A DNA stretch of 64,000 nucleotides from an uncultured Chlorobiaceae bacterium. Its GTDB lineage: Bacteria > Bacteroidota > Chlorobiia > Chlorobiales > Chlorobiaceae. The notes under the pieces are model-generated. The model had not been told where the DNA came from. It made no database searches and was given only the letters and a program-made list of their open reading frames with translations. The DNA lies in assembly GCA_903836465.1 (NCBI GenBank), contig CAILRB010000035.1, positions 89,302-153,301 on the forward strand, in the 5' to 3' direction. The position numbers were made by a program, and so were the translations under genes. Each line of letters starts with the position of its first letter. Positions within the stretch are counted from its first letter, which is position 1. Positions 50,232-59,367 of this stretch are shown here, piece after piece.

Positions 50232-52349
50232 ATGCAGAACCTTTGGAACGACGCTGAGCTCCAACGCTTCGTCAAAGAGCAGTGCAGCTTATTTGAGATT
50301 CAGCCTGAACTTGCCGAATTGGTCTACGCATCCCGCCTTCTTGGCCGTGAAAGTTCACTGGTGATGCATGGCGGGGGTAATACCTCGGTCAAGTGCGAAT
50401 TGGTAGATATGGTTGGCAACCGCGCTGAAGTACTGCTGATCAAGGCAAGTGGTGTTGATTTGAGTCGGGTTACGGGTCTCGACTATACACCCCTCAGATT
50501 AGGCCCACTGCGTAAACTTGTTGAGCTTTTTACTCATAACAACAGTATCAGCGAAGAGGCTCTTCAGCGTTTTTCAACCAAAGAGTTTAAACATCTGTTG
50601 TTGTTGAACATGTTCAGCCTGACTGATCACATGGCAGAGAAGAGGCTGACCCCCTCAATTGAGACGCTTCTTCATGCTTTTCTTCCGCACCGGTTTATTC
50701 TTCATACCCATTCATTCGCACTGCTCACGCTCAGTAATCAGCCTGACGGAGTAAGGCTCTGCAGCGAAACTCTTGGTGAAAGCTTTGGCTCAGTTCCCTA
50801 TATCAAGCCAGGACTTGGACTTGCACGGTCGGCAGCCAGTGTTTATGAGGCAAACCCAGAGATAAAAGGGCTGGTGCTTCAGAAGCACGGTCTGGTTACT
50901 TTCGGCTCAACTGCCCGGGAAGCCTATAGTCGAATGATTGAAGCTGTCAGTATGCTTGAAGAGCGGATTGCTGTGTCGGGCAGAAAAAACTTCCCATCGG
51001 TATCGTTGCCAGCGACAATTGCTTCAGTAGACGTGACGGCCCCCGTCATCAGGGGCGCTTGTGTTGAGGAAAAGGCGCCGGGTACGCGCGAGTATCATCA
51101 GTTCATTCTTGATTTCCGTACTTCCGCTGATATTCTCGAATATGTTAATAGTGCGGTTCTTGTGCGCATGAGTCAAAAGGGCGCCATGACACCTGACTTT
51201 ATTATCCGTACGAAAAACAAGCCGCTCGTCGTCCCTGCCCCTGATGCCAGTGACATTCCTGGATTCAAGGCAGCAGTACAAGAGGCCGTCCAACAATACT
51301 GTCAAAAATATACCGAGTACTTTACCATTCAGCAGCAGGCTTCCGACATGAAGGTCACGATGCTTGACCCCCTGCCAAGAGTAGTGCTGGTGCCAGGTCT
51401 TGGTCTTTTTGGACTTGGAAAAACCGCAGCATCTGCCGCAGTCAATGCTGATATAGCAACCTGTACCGCGTCAGCCATTCTTGATGCCGAATCACTCGGT
51501 TCATTTGAAACCATCAGTGACCGTGAAGCTTTTGAGATAGAGTACTGGGACATGGAACAGGCTAAAATGAACAAAGTTCATCTTGGTGTCTTTGCAGGTA
51601 AAGTCGTTATGGTTACCGGGGCAGCCAGTGGCATAGGACTTGCTACAGCCAAAGCCTTCCGCCAGAAAGGGGCAGAGCTGGTTCTTCTTGATCTGACCCG
51701 GGAGTCACTCGACAGGGCAGCAGAGGAGCTTGGCGGAAATGTGCTTGCCCTGACCTGTGACGTTACCTCCAGGACAGATGTTCGGGCTGCGTTTGATGCT
51801 GCCTGCCGTCGTTTTGGCGGTGTGGATATTATTGTTTCCAATGTTGGCGCCGCCATTCAGGGGCGTATCGGCGAAGTTTCCGATGACCTGCTCCGAAAAA
51901 GTTTTGAACTTAACTTTTTTCAACACCACTCCATTGCCCAGGAGGCAGTCAGGGTTATGAAACTGCAAGGAACAGGTGGAGTACTGCTGTTCAATGTTTC
52001 AAAACAGGCTGTCAATCCTGGTCCCGATTTTGGCCCTTATGGTCTCGCTAAAGCGGCGACCATGTTTCTTGTGCGTCAGTATGCGCTTGATCACGGTCGT
52101 GACGGTATCCGGGCAAACGGTATCAATGCGGACCGTATTCGCAGCGGACTGCTTACCGAAGAGATGATCAAGGCCCGGTCAACTGCCCGCGGCCTCAGTG
52201 AACGGGAATACATGGCAGGAAACCTGCTGCAGCTTGAAGTGACCGCAGAAGATGTCGCTGAAGCATTTGTGCACCTTGCGCTTGAAATCAGGACTACCGG
52301 ATCAATTACCACGGTGGATGGCGGCAACATTGCCGCTGCGCTTCGCTGA
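50232..52349 (+). CDS. Bifunctional class II aldolase/short-chain dehydrogenase (rhamnulose-phosphate-aldolase type)
   Basis: The 705-residue fusion has an N-terminal class II aldolase domain (about 1-430) with GRESSLVMHGGGNTSVK, the metal-binding HTH of FILHTHSFALLTL and a third histidine in VLQKHGLVTFG. From about residue 455 a short-chain dehydrogenase domain follows: VTGAASGIGLATAKAF and the catalytic YGLAKAATMF. Relatives (YuxG/RhaD-SDR) split deoxy-ketose 1-phosphates into dihydroxyacetone phosphate and an aldehyde, and oxidise or reduce the aldehyde. It begins the operon with lsrF, the RuBisCO-like gene and a second SDR. The natural substrate is not known. Confidence 0.88.
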   Translation: MQNLWNDAELQRFVKEQCSLFEIQPELAELVYASRLLGRESSLVMHGGGNTSVKCELVDMVGNRAEVLLIKASGVDLSRVTGLDYTPLRLGPLRKLVELFTHNNSISEEALQRFSTKEFKHLLLLNMFSLTDHMAEKRLTPSIETLLHAFLPHRFILHTHSFALLTLSNQPDGVRLCSETLGESFGSVPYIKPGLGLARSAASVYEANPEIKGLVLQKHGLVTFGSTAREAYSRMIEAVSMLEERIAVSGRKNFPSVSLPATIASVDVTAPVIRGACVEEKAPGTREYHQFILDFRTSADILEYVNSAVLVRMSQKGAMTPDFIIRTKNKPLVVPAPDASDIPGFKAAVQEAVQQYCQKYTEYFTIQQQASDMKVTMLDPLPRVVLVPGLGLFGLGKTAASAAVNADIATCTASAILDAESLGSFETISDREAFEIEYWDMEQAKMNKVHLGVFAGKVVMVTGAASGIGLATAKAFRQKGAELVLLDLTRESLDRAAEELGGNVLALTCDVTSRTDVRAAFDAACRRFGGVDIIVSNVGAAIQGRIGEVSDDLLRKSFELNFFQHHSIAQEAVRVMKLQGTGGVLLFNVSKQAVNPGPDFGPYGLAKAATMFLVRQYALDHGRDGIRANGINADRIRSGLLTEEMIKARSTARGLSEREYMAGNLLQLEVTAEDVAEAFVHLALEIRTTGSITTVDGGNIAAALR

Positions 52350-52406
52350 ACAAAAAGAAAAAGAAAGAGATAACAACATCAAAACCGAAAAGAGGAGATA
52401 GACCCC

Positions 52407-53288
52407 ATGGCAGAATACGATAAAGACAAACAGGCCAAAGAGTATTACCTTGACACCCCTGTCAACAACTACGGATTCTTTCTCAAGGGAGCACACTCTC
52501 TTGACTGGGGGATGAAGAATCGCCTCTCAAGAATTTTCCGGCCTGATACTGGCAAGACAGTGATGCTCGCCATTGATCATGGCTACTTCCAGGGTCCGAC
52601 TACCGGCCTTGAGCGTCCTGACGTCAATATTGTGCCGCTGATGCCCTATGCCGATGCCATAATGTTGACTCGTGGCATTTTGCGCACCACGGTTCCTCCA
52701 ACTCTTACCAAGGCGGTTGTCATGCGCTGCAGCGGAGGTCCAAGTATTCTCAAGGAGCTTTCCGATGAAGAACTGGCTGTTGATATTGAAGATGCCATTC
52801 GCATGAATGTTGCGGCAATAACCCTCCAGATATTCATTGGCGGTGAGTATGAGACTCGCTCAATACATAACATGACACGTCTGGTCGATATGGGACTGCG
52901 TTACGGAATTCCTACCATGGCAGTGACTGCCGTTGGCAAGGATATGGTCCGCGATGCGAAATATTTCCGGTTAGCCTGCCGTATGGCTGCCGAACTCGGA
53001 GCGCAGATTGTCAAGACCTATTATGTGCCTGAAGAGTTTGAGACGATTACAGCTTCATGCCCGGTGCCGATTGTCATGGCTGGCGGCAAGAAACTTCCTG
53101 AGTTAGAAGCGCTTACCATGTCCCGCAACGCTATCGATGAAGGTGCATCAGGTGTTGATATGGGCCGCAACATTTTTCAGAGTGACTCTCCGCTTGCCAT
53201 GATGAAAGCTGTCAATAAGGTGGTGCATGAGAAGATGAGTCCGAAGGATGCTTTTGATTATTTCAATACCATCAAAGCTGAAGGATAA
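52407..53288 (+). CDS. lsrF: LsrF-type 3-hydroxy-5-phosphonooxypentane-2,4-dione thiolase
   Basis: The 293-residue TIM-barrel protein follows E. coli LsrF closely: [39 protein letters not shown] and [15 protein letters not shown]. The Schiff-base lysine lies in [12 protein letters not shown] (residue 203). LsrF cleaves the phosphorylated AI-2 breakdown product with CoA to dihydroxyacetone phosphate and acetyl-CoA. No lsr transport or kinase genes are present, so quorum-signal uptake is unlikely; a related diketone phosphate made by the operon is more plausible. The ATG follows AGAGGAGATAGACCCC. Confidence 0.9.
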   Translation: MAEYDKDKQAKEYYLDTPVNNYGFFLKGAHSLDWGMKNRLSRIFRPDTGKTVMLAIDHGYFQGPTTGLERPDVNIVPLMPYADAIMLTRGILRTTVPPTLTKAVVMRCSGGPSILKELSDEELAVDIEDAIRMNVAAITLQIFIGGEYETRSIHNMTRLVDMGLRYGIPTMAVTAVGKDMVRDAKYFRLACRMAAELGAQIVKTYYVPEEFETITASCPVPIVMAGGKKLPELEALTMSRNAIDEGASGVDMGRNIFQSDSPLAMMKAVNKVVHEKMSPKDAFDYFNTIKAEG

Positions 53289-53375
53289 CGTATTACTATC
53301 AAAGTTCGATTTTGTTAATGGATACCCTTGAGCAACTTGCGGCAGGCCGGAGACAGGGGAGTATGATGTTTTTCT

Positions 53376-54674
53376 ATGAACAGAGAGGATATTAAAGGTT
53401 TTTTTGCCTCAAGAGAGCAGCTTGACATGGCTGACTACCTGACGCTCGACTATTACCTGGAATGCGTGGGAGATATTGAAATAGCCCTCGCTCATTTCTG
53501 CAGCGAACAATCTACCGCACAGTGGAAACGTGTTGGTCATGATGAAGACTTTCGTCCAAAGTATGGAGCGAAAGTTATCAGCCTGATGGTAGAGGGCGAG
53601 CTTCCCGGGCTCAGCTATCCGATCACTCATGCCGCTGTCGGACCGATTCATGCCTGCCGTGTTATCATTGCTCATCCGTACCGTAATTTTGGAACAAAAA
53701 TCCCGAATCTGCTCTCTGCAGTCTGTGGCGAAGGTGCTTTTTTCACTCCCGGAGTTCCGGTGGTCAAACTGCTTGATATCGGTTTTCCGGAGTCTTACCT
53801 TCTTGCCTTTGATGGTCCAAAATTTGGTATTGATGGTATCCGCGACATTCTTCATGCCTATAACCGGCCGATTTTTTTTGGTGTTGTCAAACCCAATATA
53901 GGCCTGAGCCCAGTTGATTTTGCCGAAATTGCCCGTCAGAGCTGGCTCGGGGGGCTTGATATTGCCAAAGATGATGAAATGCTGGCCGATGTTGACTGGT
54001 CAACCCTGATTGAGCGATCCCATGCACTGGGAGAGGCCAGAGTGAGTGCGGAAAAAGAGACCGGTGAGCCGAAGATTTATCTTGCCAATGTGACCGATGA
54101 GGTTGACCGGCTGATTGAGCAGCACGATATTGCGGTCCGCAACGGAGCCAATGCCCTGCTGATCAATGCTCTTCCGGTTGGACTAAGCGCCGTCAGAATG
54201 CTTGCAAAACACACGAAAGTGCCGCTTATTGGCCATTTTCCCTTTATTGCGGCTTTCAGTCGAATGGAAAAATTTGGCGTTCATTCAAGGGTTATGACCA
54301 AGCTGCAACGCCTTGCCGGGCTTGATTCAATCATCATGCCCGGATTCGGCAGCAGGATGATGACGCCCGAAGAGGAGGTCAAAGAGAATATACAGGAATG
54401 TCTGCAGGAGTTCGGTCATCTCCGGCGATCACTTCCTGTTCCGGGCGGCAGCGATTCTGCCTTGACGCTTGAAGGTGTGTACCGCAAAGTCGGTAGTGTT
54501 GATTTTGGTTTTGTGCCTGGACGCGGAGTTTTTGGTCATCCCATGGGTCCAAAAGCCGGGGCAGCGAGTATCCGTCAGGCATGGGAGGCCATTGAGCAGG
54601 GTATAGCGCTTGAAACGTATGCAGTCGGTCGACCGGAACTTCAGGTGATGGTTGACGGGGCCAACGGAAAATAG
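53376..54674 (+). CDS. RuBisCO-like protein (form IV)
   Basis: The 432-residue protein has the RuBisCO large-subunit fold. It keeps Lys172 ([11 protein letters not shown]), the carbamate-type lysine with its metal ligands in [10 protein letters not shown] (K198, D200, E201), and a histidine in LIGHFPF. It has lost others: asparagine replaces the second lysine of the KPK motif, loop 6 ([14 protein letters not shown]) has no catalytic lysine, and SGG is replaced by PGGSD. It therefore cannot fix CO2 but may enolise a phosphorylated diketone or sugar. Green sulfur bacteria carry such a protein, and a C. tepidum mutant was reported to have defects in sulfur oxidation and stress response. Confidence 0.93.
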   Translation: MNREDIKGFFASREQLDMADYLTLDYYLECVGDIEIALAHFCSEQSTAQWKRVGHDEDFRPKYGAKVISLMVEGELPGLSYPITHAAVGPIHACRVIIAHPYRNFGTKIPNLLSAVCGEGAFFTPGVPVVKLLDIGFPESYLLAFDGPKFGIDGIRDILHAYNRPIFFGVVKPNIGLSPVDFAEIARQSWLGGLDIAKDDEMLADVDWSTLIERSHALGEARVSAEKETGEPKIYLANVTDEVDRLIEQHDIAVRNGANALLINALPVGLSAVRMLAKHTKVPLIGHFPFIAAFSRMEKFGVHSRVMTKLQRLAGLDSIIMPGFGSRMMTPEEEVKENIQECLQEFGHLRRSLPVPGGSDSALTLEGVYRKVGSVDFGFVPGRGVFGHPMGPKAGAASIRQAWEAIEQGIALETYAVGRPELQVMVDGANGK

Positions 54675-54683
54675 CAGGTTTAC

Positions 54684-55508
54684 ATGGGTTTGCTCGACCA
54701 CAAGGTTGCCGTCATTACAGGATCTACCAGAGGGATAGGTAAAGCTATAGCCCGTGAGTTTGTACGTGAAGGCGCAAAGGTGGTTATTACCTCCTCCTCT
54801 TATGCCAATGTTCAGGCTGCTGTAGCGGAATTTCCACCGGGTACAGTACATGGATGTGTCTGCAATGTTGTCTCCATAGCTGATATGGAACAGCTTATCC
54901 TGGAAGCAACAGGAAAATTCGGAAAGGTTGACTGTTTTATTAATAATGCAGGGATTTCCGATCCTTTCAGGAGCATTACCGAGAGCGATCCGGATGAATG
55001 GGGAAAGGTCATTGACACCAATCTCAAAGGCACCTATAACGGGAGCCGTGCTGCAATCAGCTATTTTCTCAGAGAAAACAGAAAAGGAAAGCTCATCAAT
55101 ATGGCTGGATCCGGAAGTGACAAAGGCTCAAATACTCCATGGATCAGCGCCTACGGTTCCACCAAGGCAGCCATAGCCCGTTTTACCTACGCAGTTGCTG
55201 AAGAGTATCGACAGACCGGCATCTCTGTCATGCTGCTGCATCCAGGGCTGGTTCGTACCGGCATGGTCAGTGCTGATAACCCTACGGACGAATTGTCACG
55301 GCAGTTAGCCACGTTTAATACTATCCTTGATATTTTTGCCCAGCCGCCGACGGTTGCGGCAAAGCTTGCCGTGAAACTTGCATCAAGCTGGAGCGATTCG
55401 AAAACAGGCATTTATCTTTCCGCCTTGCATGGAAGAAGAAAAAAAAGGTTGCTCCTGACCTATCCCTTCCGTAAAATAATGAACAGGATTGACCGTCGAA
55501 CCTATTAA
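54684..55508 (+). CDS. Short-chain dehydrogenase/reductase
   Basis: A classical SDR of 274 residues: VAVITGSTRGIGKAIAREF, NNAGISDPF, the serine in INMAGSGSDKG and the catalytic tyrosine-lysine in YGSTKAAIARF. The start lies 9 bases after the stop of the RuBisCO-like gene, so the two are cotranscribed. It probably reduces or oxidises an intermediate of the same pathway; substrate and cofactor are not assigned. The last residues (KRLLLTYPFRKIMNRIDRR) are basic. Confidence 0.85.
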   Translation: MGLLDHKVAVITGSTRGIGKAIAREFVREGAKVVITSSSYANVQAAVAEFPPGTVHGCVCNVVSIADMEQLILEATGKFGKVDCFINNAGISDPFRSITESDPDEWGKVIDTNLKGTYNGSRAAISYFLRENRKGKLINMAGSGSDKGSNTPWISAYGSTKAAIARFTYAVAEEYRQTGISVMLLHPGLVRTGMVSADNPTDELSRQLATFNTILDIFAQPPTVAAKLAVKLASSWSDSKTGIYLSALHGRRKKRLLLTYPFRKIMNRIDRRTY

Positions 55509-55521
55509 TCAGGGTATCGTC

Positions 55522-56031
55522 ATGAGAAAAGCAGGTGCAACGATAGCCATACTATTTTTCCTTTTTTCCGCTATTCTTCAGGGCTGTTACAGCTTTACAG
55601 GAGGCTCGCTTCCTGCGCACCTGAAAACTATTGCCATTCCTGTTTTTGACGACCGTTCCGGTGCCGGTATTGCGCAGTTTCGGGCTGAACTGGCCAGAGC
55701 CCTTGTCGATAGAATAGAATCTCAAAGCTCACTTCGCGTCACGCCATCCATAGCCCGTGCCGATGCGCTGCTTGAAGGAGCTATCATCTCCTTTTCTGAT
55801 GTACCGGGGCAGCTTTCCAGTAAAACCGAACGGGCCATGACGAATCGGATTACCATGATTGTTCAGGTTACGATGGAAGATCGAGTCACAAAAACAGTGC
55901 TTTTTACACAATCATTTGTTGGTTTTGCCGACTATTCAGCAGGGAACTCGGTCGCTCAGCAGGAAGCAATTCGATTTGCCCTTGGTCAGATTGTCGACGG
56001 GATTTTTGACCGGGTTGTTTCCGGATGGTAA
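55522..56031 (+). CDS. lptE: LptE-family lipoprotein
   Basis: The 169-residue protein has a lipoprotein signal ending FSAILQGC, then the LptE fold (LPAHLKTIAIPVFDDRSGAGI, the long central helix with AELARALVDRIESQSSLRV and the C-terminal ALGQIVDGIFDRVVSGW). It should be the plug of the LptD barrel that inserts lipopolysaccharide. ATG 55522 is 14 bases past the SDR stop; the frame is open upstream to 55489, inside the SDR gene. Confidence 0.82.
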   Translation: MRKAGATIAILFFLFSAILQGCYSFTGGSLPAHLKTIAIPVFDDRSGAGIAQFRAELARALVDRIESQSSLRVTPSIARADALLEGAIISFSDVPGQLSSKTERAMTNRITMIVQVTMEDRVTKTVLFTQSFVGFADYSAGNSVAQQEAIRFALGQIVDGIFDRVVSGW

Positions 56032-56141
56032 AATCACCGACATGGCGCATTACAACAGGTTTTGAAGGTGAATAAGATTTTTTTCATTAAAATGATGATG
56101 TAATACCTGTGGTATGCAGGTATCGACTAAAGGAGGTTGTT

Positions 56142-56570
56142 ATGGGAACAGACAAGAATGTTGAGTACCGTCTTGAACTTGCTCGAGGGTTTTTGAATGA
56201 AGTAGAGCAGGATTATTCTCTCAAACGGTGGCGGTCGTGTGTTTCAGGTTCTATACTTGTACTTGAACATACTGGTCTTGCCGTACTGATGCTTTTCGGT
56301 GTCTCTCCCCTGACTCACAAGCCGGGCAAGCACCTTTCGCAAATGATGTCGGAGGGTACCGTAAGCAGTGAGGCTGCGGCATTGATTGAACAGCTTCTTC
56401 CAGAGTTGGAGAAGTATGATTCACACGAAAAAATGCTTGCAAAATATGGAGACGAGGCATTATACCGGCTTCCCTGGGAGCTTTTTGGCGAAGAGCAGGG
56501 TGGAATGGCGATTGATGCAGCCCGCAAGTGTATGCGCTTGAGTTCCGAAATGGCTGATCTTGTGCGTTAA
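56142..56570 (+). CDS. HEPN-like helical protein
   Basis: The 142-residue, mostly helical protein resembles the HEPN fold: an N-terminal helix (YRLELARGFLNEVEQDYSLK), a second with RSCVSGSILVLEHTGLAVL, the THKPGKHLSQMM segment and a closing helix pair. HEPN domains serve as RNases or as partners in toxin-antitoxin and defence systems. The catalytic RX4-6H motif is not seen, so it may be a non-catalytic or structural form, and the assignment is tentative. The ATG is preceded by AAAGGAGGTTGTT, a very strong ribosome-binding site, which decides against the upstream ATG at 56109. It is followed 74 bases later by the RyR-domain gene. Confidence 0.55.
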   Translation: MGTDKNVEYRLELARGFLNEVEQDYSLKRWRSCVSGSILVLEHTGLAVLMLFGVSPLTHKPGKHLSQMMSEGTVSSEAAALIEQLLPELEKYDSHEKMLAKYGDEALYRLPWELFGEEQGGMAIDAARKCMRLSSEMADLVR

Positions 56571-56644
56571 ATTTTTTTTCAAAATTTATTCTTGTTGTCG
56601 AATGCCATCATGTTTTATCAAAGAGATTTTAACGTGACTTAACA

Positions 56645-59311
56645 ATGCAGAGAAAAAAGGACACTCTTTCCGTTTTTGTAACCGGTGATGTTACGATTGA
56701 CTGGAATATCGCTCATATATCAACTGAATCAAATGAGTTAACTGATTGGACTGGTGAAGATAGTTGCCGAATGAACTGGCAACAGGGTGGCGCTGCTCTC
56801 CTTTGCCGAATGAGCTGGCAACATGGCAGTGCTGCGCTCCTTGCCGATCTCATGACGTCCATGACGAATCAACTCAAGGACGACCTTTCCATTCCTGTTG
56901 ATGTTACAAGTATTCACACAACCACAACAAAGACGATTGATCCATACGACCCTGGCTATTACCACTGTTACTCAGTTTGGTCGCCATACCGTGACAAAGA
57001 TGCTTCCACCACTGTTGCCTGGCGGGTTGAGCGTTTTCTTGGTCTTGACCGTACCTCTAAAATCGCTAATGAACAAAATGAAGTCTACAATGTTCCCACT
57101 GGTCCCGGGAATGCTGATATTATCGTTATTGATGACAGCAATCTCGGGTTCAGAGATCAACCATCTCAATGGCCAAAAGCGATAAGCCATCGTGACGGTG
57201 ATAAGAAAGCTCCATGGATTATCGTTAAAATGTCGCAACCAATCGCGCAGGGCGCCTTATGGGAGCACCTTGTCTCAAAATTCTCCGATCGTCTTATTGT
57301 TGTTTTAAGCATTAACGATTTACGGCAGTCAGCAATTCAGGTCAGCGCCCAGATTTCATGGGAAAAAACAGCTCAGGAACTTATCTGGGAACTGACGCAC
57401 AATCCCATGATCAACAGTCTGACGAATTCAGTCTACACCGTCGTTTCATTCGGTCCAACTGGTGCTCTACTTCTGCCGGGAGTTAATAGGCATGAACCGT
57501 CCCGACTTTTTTTTGATCCATTCTACATGGAACGTGAATGGCCTGCAGGAAAAGGAGATATCATTGGTAAAACCTCTGTATTGGTCACAGGCATTGTTCG
57601 CGAAATTATCATCGACAATGAAAAGCCCGACTTTTCCCAAGGAATTCAGTCCGGTATTAAGGCGATGCGTTATCTCCATAAGGCTGGATATGATGGTGGG
57701 ACTGACTCATCCCCTCGTTTGCAGTTTCCGATTGAAGGTGTTATTACACAGTTGAAAGGCGGAGAGATGCCAGTTGCGGTTGCCTTCTGCCCGACACGGG
57801 ACGTCGATCAACAATCGCAGCAATCATCCTGGACTATCTTGAGGGATCGTTATTACGGTGACCTTGAAGAGTTAAGTAAGCGAATCGTTCTTCAAGGTGC
57901 AAAAGCAGCCTTGAAAAATATTCCGATCGGGGAATTCGGAGAGCTTGTCACGGTGGATCGCCAGGAGATCGAATCACTCAGAAGCATTCACAGCCTGATT
58001 TCAGAATATTGCAATCAGCAGGAAGATAGACCTATTTCGATCGCAGTTTTCGGCCCTCCAGGTTCCGGGAAATCATTTGCCGTCAAGCAGATCGCAAAAG
58101 CAGCCAGTCCTGATAAAAAAATTGCAGAGAAAACACATACGTTCAATCTATCTCAATTCAAAAGCCCTGCAGATCTTATAGATGCTTTTCATCAGATTCG
58201 TGATGTGGCGTTATCAGGTAAAATACCGCTGGCATTCTGGGATGAATTTGACACATCGCTTGATGGAAAAAAACTGGGATGGTTGCGTTATTTTCTTGCA
58301 CCAATGCAGGATGGTGAATTTCAGCAGGGACAGCTTACTCATCCAATCGGAAAAGCTATTTTTGTCTTTGCAGGCGGAACCTCTTCCAGTCTTGATTCTT
58401 TTACAAAATCAAAAAAGCAGAGAGAGCTTGTTGAAGCAAAAGCTCCAGACTTCTTAAGCCGACTTAAAGGGTTCCTCAATGTGTTAGGCCCGAATCCGCA
58501 AGTATCTGAAGGTCGAGATGATCCCTATTTTATTGTGCGCAGGGCGCTTCTTCTTCGTTCAATGTTCGAGCGAATGACCCCTCAATTATTCGATAGACAT
58601 CATAGGCTTCGTATCGATACCGGGATCTTGCGCGCATTTCTCCGGGTTGAAAGCTATCGACATGGTTCTCGTTCAATGGAGGCAATTGTTGCCATGAGCA
58701 GGCTTGGCAACGCAACTCATTTCAACCGTTCCTACCTGCCACCCGAAGAACAACTGGAATTGCATGTTGATCCTCATTCTTTTATAGCAATGGTACATCA
58801 TCTGGAACTCAATGAAGAGATGCTTGAAAAATTAGCTCGGCATAATCACCAATTGTTTTACAAAAGCCTTAGTAGTCAGGGATATGTATGGGGAGAAGTT
58901 ACAGATGAAAAAGCAAACCCTAAAACACACAGCTCCCTGGTAAGCTTTTCTGACCTGTTGCCTCATAAGAAAGAGAAGAATCGTGCTATTGTCCGGGATA
59001 TTCCCAATAAACTTGCGGCTTTTGGTTACGCCATTGTACCTATGCGCAACAATGAAAAACCTGTAGAATTCCTGATACCGGAGCTGAAAGAGATGGCTAT
59101 ACTTGAACACGAGCGCTGGATGGATGCCAAACTGAAGGATGGATGGAAATTTGCCTTCCAAACCAACAAAGTGAAAAAGCTTCACGCCCTTCTCGTTGAC
59201 TGGGAACGATTGCCGAAAGAGGCAAAAGATAAATACATCGCCATGTTTTCTGAAAATATTCCTCGTTTACTGAAGGAGGCTGGCTATACCATTGTAAAAC
59301 TTTCCAATTAA
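56645..59311 (+). CDS. Kinase-like/AAA ATPase/RyR-domain fusion protein
   Basis: The 888-residue protein appears to have three parts. Residues 1-300 look like a ribokinase/PfkB fold ([45 protein letters not shown]), a tentative call. Residues about 450-650 are an AAA-type ATPase with Walker [17 protein letters not shown] (about 471-478) and Walker [11 protein letters not shown] (about 527-536). Residues about 815-885 ([19 protein letters not shown], then [20 protein letters not shown]) match the RyR domain, which is found in prokaryotes in proteins thought to sense nucleotides or act in conflict systems. With the HEPN-like gene upstream it forms a candidate two-gene system. I cannot match it to a named system. 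Confidence 0.6.
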   Translation: MQRKKDTLSVFVTGDVTIDWNIAHISTESNELTDWTGEDSCRMNWQQGGAALLCRMSWQHGSAALLADLMTSMTNQLKDDLSIPVDVTSIHTTTTKTIDPYDPGYYHCYSVWSPYRDKDASTTVAWRVERFLGLDRTSKIANEQNEVYNVPTGPGNADIIVIDDSNLGFRDQPSQWPKAISHRDGDKKAPWIIVKMSQPIAQGALWEHLVSKFSDRLIVVLSINDLRQSAIQVSAQISWEKTAQELIWELTHNPMINSLTNSVYTVVSFGPTGALLLPGVNRHEPSRLFFDPFYMEREWPAGKGDIIGKTSVLVTGIVREIIIDNEKPDFSQGIQSGIKAMRYLHKAGYDGGTDSSPRLQFPIEGVITQLKGGEMPVAVAFCPTRDVDQQSQQSSWTILRDRYYGDLEELSKRIVLQGAKAALKNIPIGEFGELVTVDRQEIESLRSIHSLISEYCNQQEDRPISIAVFGPPGSGKSFAVKQIAKAASPDKKIAEKTHTFNLSQFKSPADLIDAFHQIRDVALSGKIPLAFWDEFDTSLDGKKLGWLRYFLAPMQDGEFQQGQLTHPIGKAIFVFAGGTSSSLDSFTKSKKQRELVEAKAPDFLSRLKGFLNVLGPNPQVSEGRDDPYFIVRRALLLRSMFERMTPQLFDRHHRLRIDTGILRAFLRVESYRHGSRSMEAIVAMSRLGNATHFNRSYLPPEEQLELHVDPHSFIAMVHHLELNEEMLEKLARHNHQLFYKSLSSQGYVWGEVTDEKANPKTHSSLVSFSDLLPHKKEKNRAIVRDIPNKLAAFGYAIVPMRNNEKPVEFLIPELKEMAILEHERWMDAKLKDGWKFAFQTNKVKKLHALLVDWERLPKEAKDKYIAMFSENIPRLLKEAGYTIVKLSN
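56765..56842 (+). repeat. In-frame 39-base tandem duplication in the RyR-domain gene
   Basis: Two adjacent 39-base units (56765-56803 and 56804-56842) read [13 protein letters not shown] and [13 protein letters not shown]. They differ at a handful of bases. The unit length is a multiple of three, so the frame is kept. The repeat falls at the expected kinase-like GG motif of the N-terminal domain. Confidence 0.9.
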
Positions 59312-59319
59312 AAGATAAG

Positions 59320-59343
59320 CGAACCTGGCGTTGTTCAGGTTCG
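59320..59343 (+). terminator. Hairpin between the RyR-domain gene and rmlA
   Basis: CGAACCTG and CAGGTTCG form a perfect 8-base stem around an 8-base loop, nine bases after the stop of the RyR-domain gene. No T tract follows, so it may reduce rather than stop transcription into rmlA. Confidence 0.5.
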
Positions 59344-59367
59344 AAAATGCCTGTAAATTTGAGTTTT

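Noticed and set aside
53376..54674. True carboxylating RuBisCO
   Set aside because: The loop-6 lysine, the second lysine of KPK and other substrate-binding residues are replaced.
56142..56570. Active HEPN RNase
   Set aside because: No RX4-6H motif was found, so a catalytic role is not claimed; only the fold is suggested.
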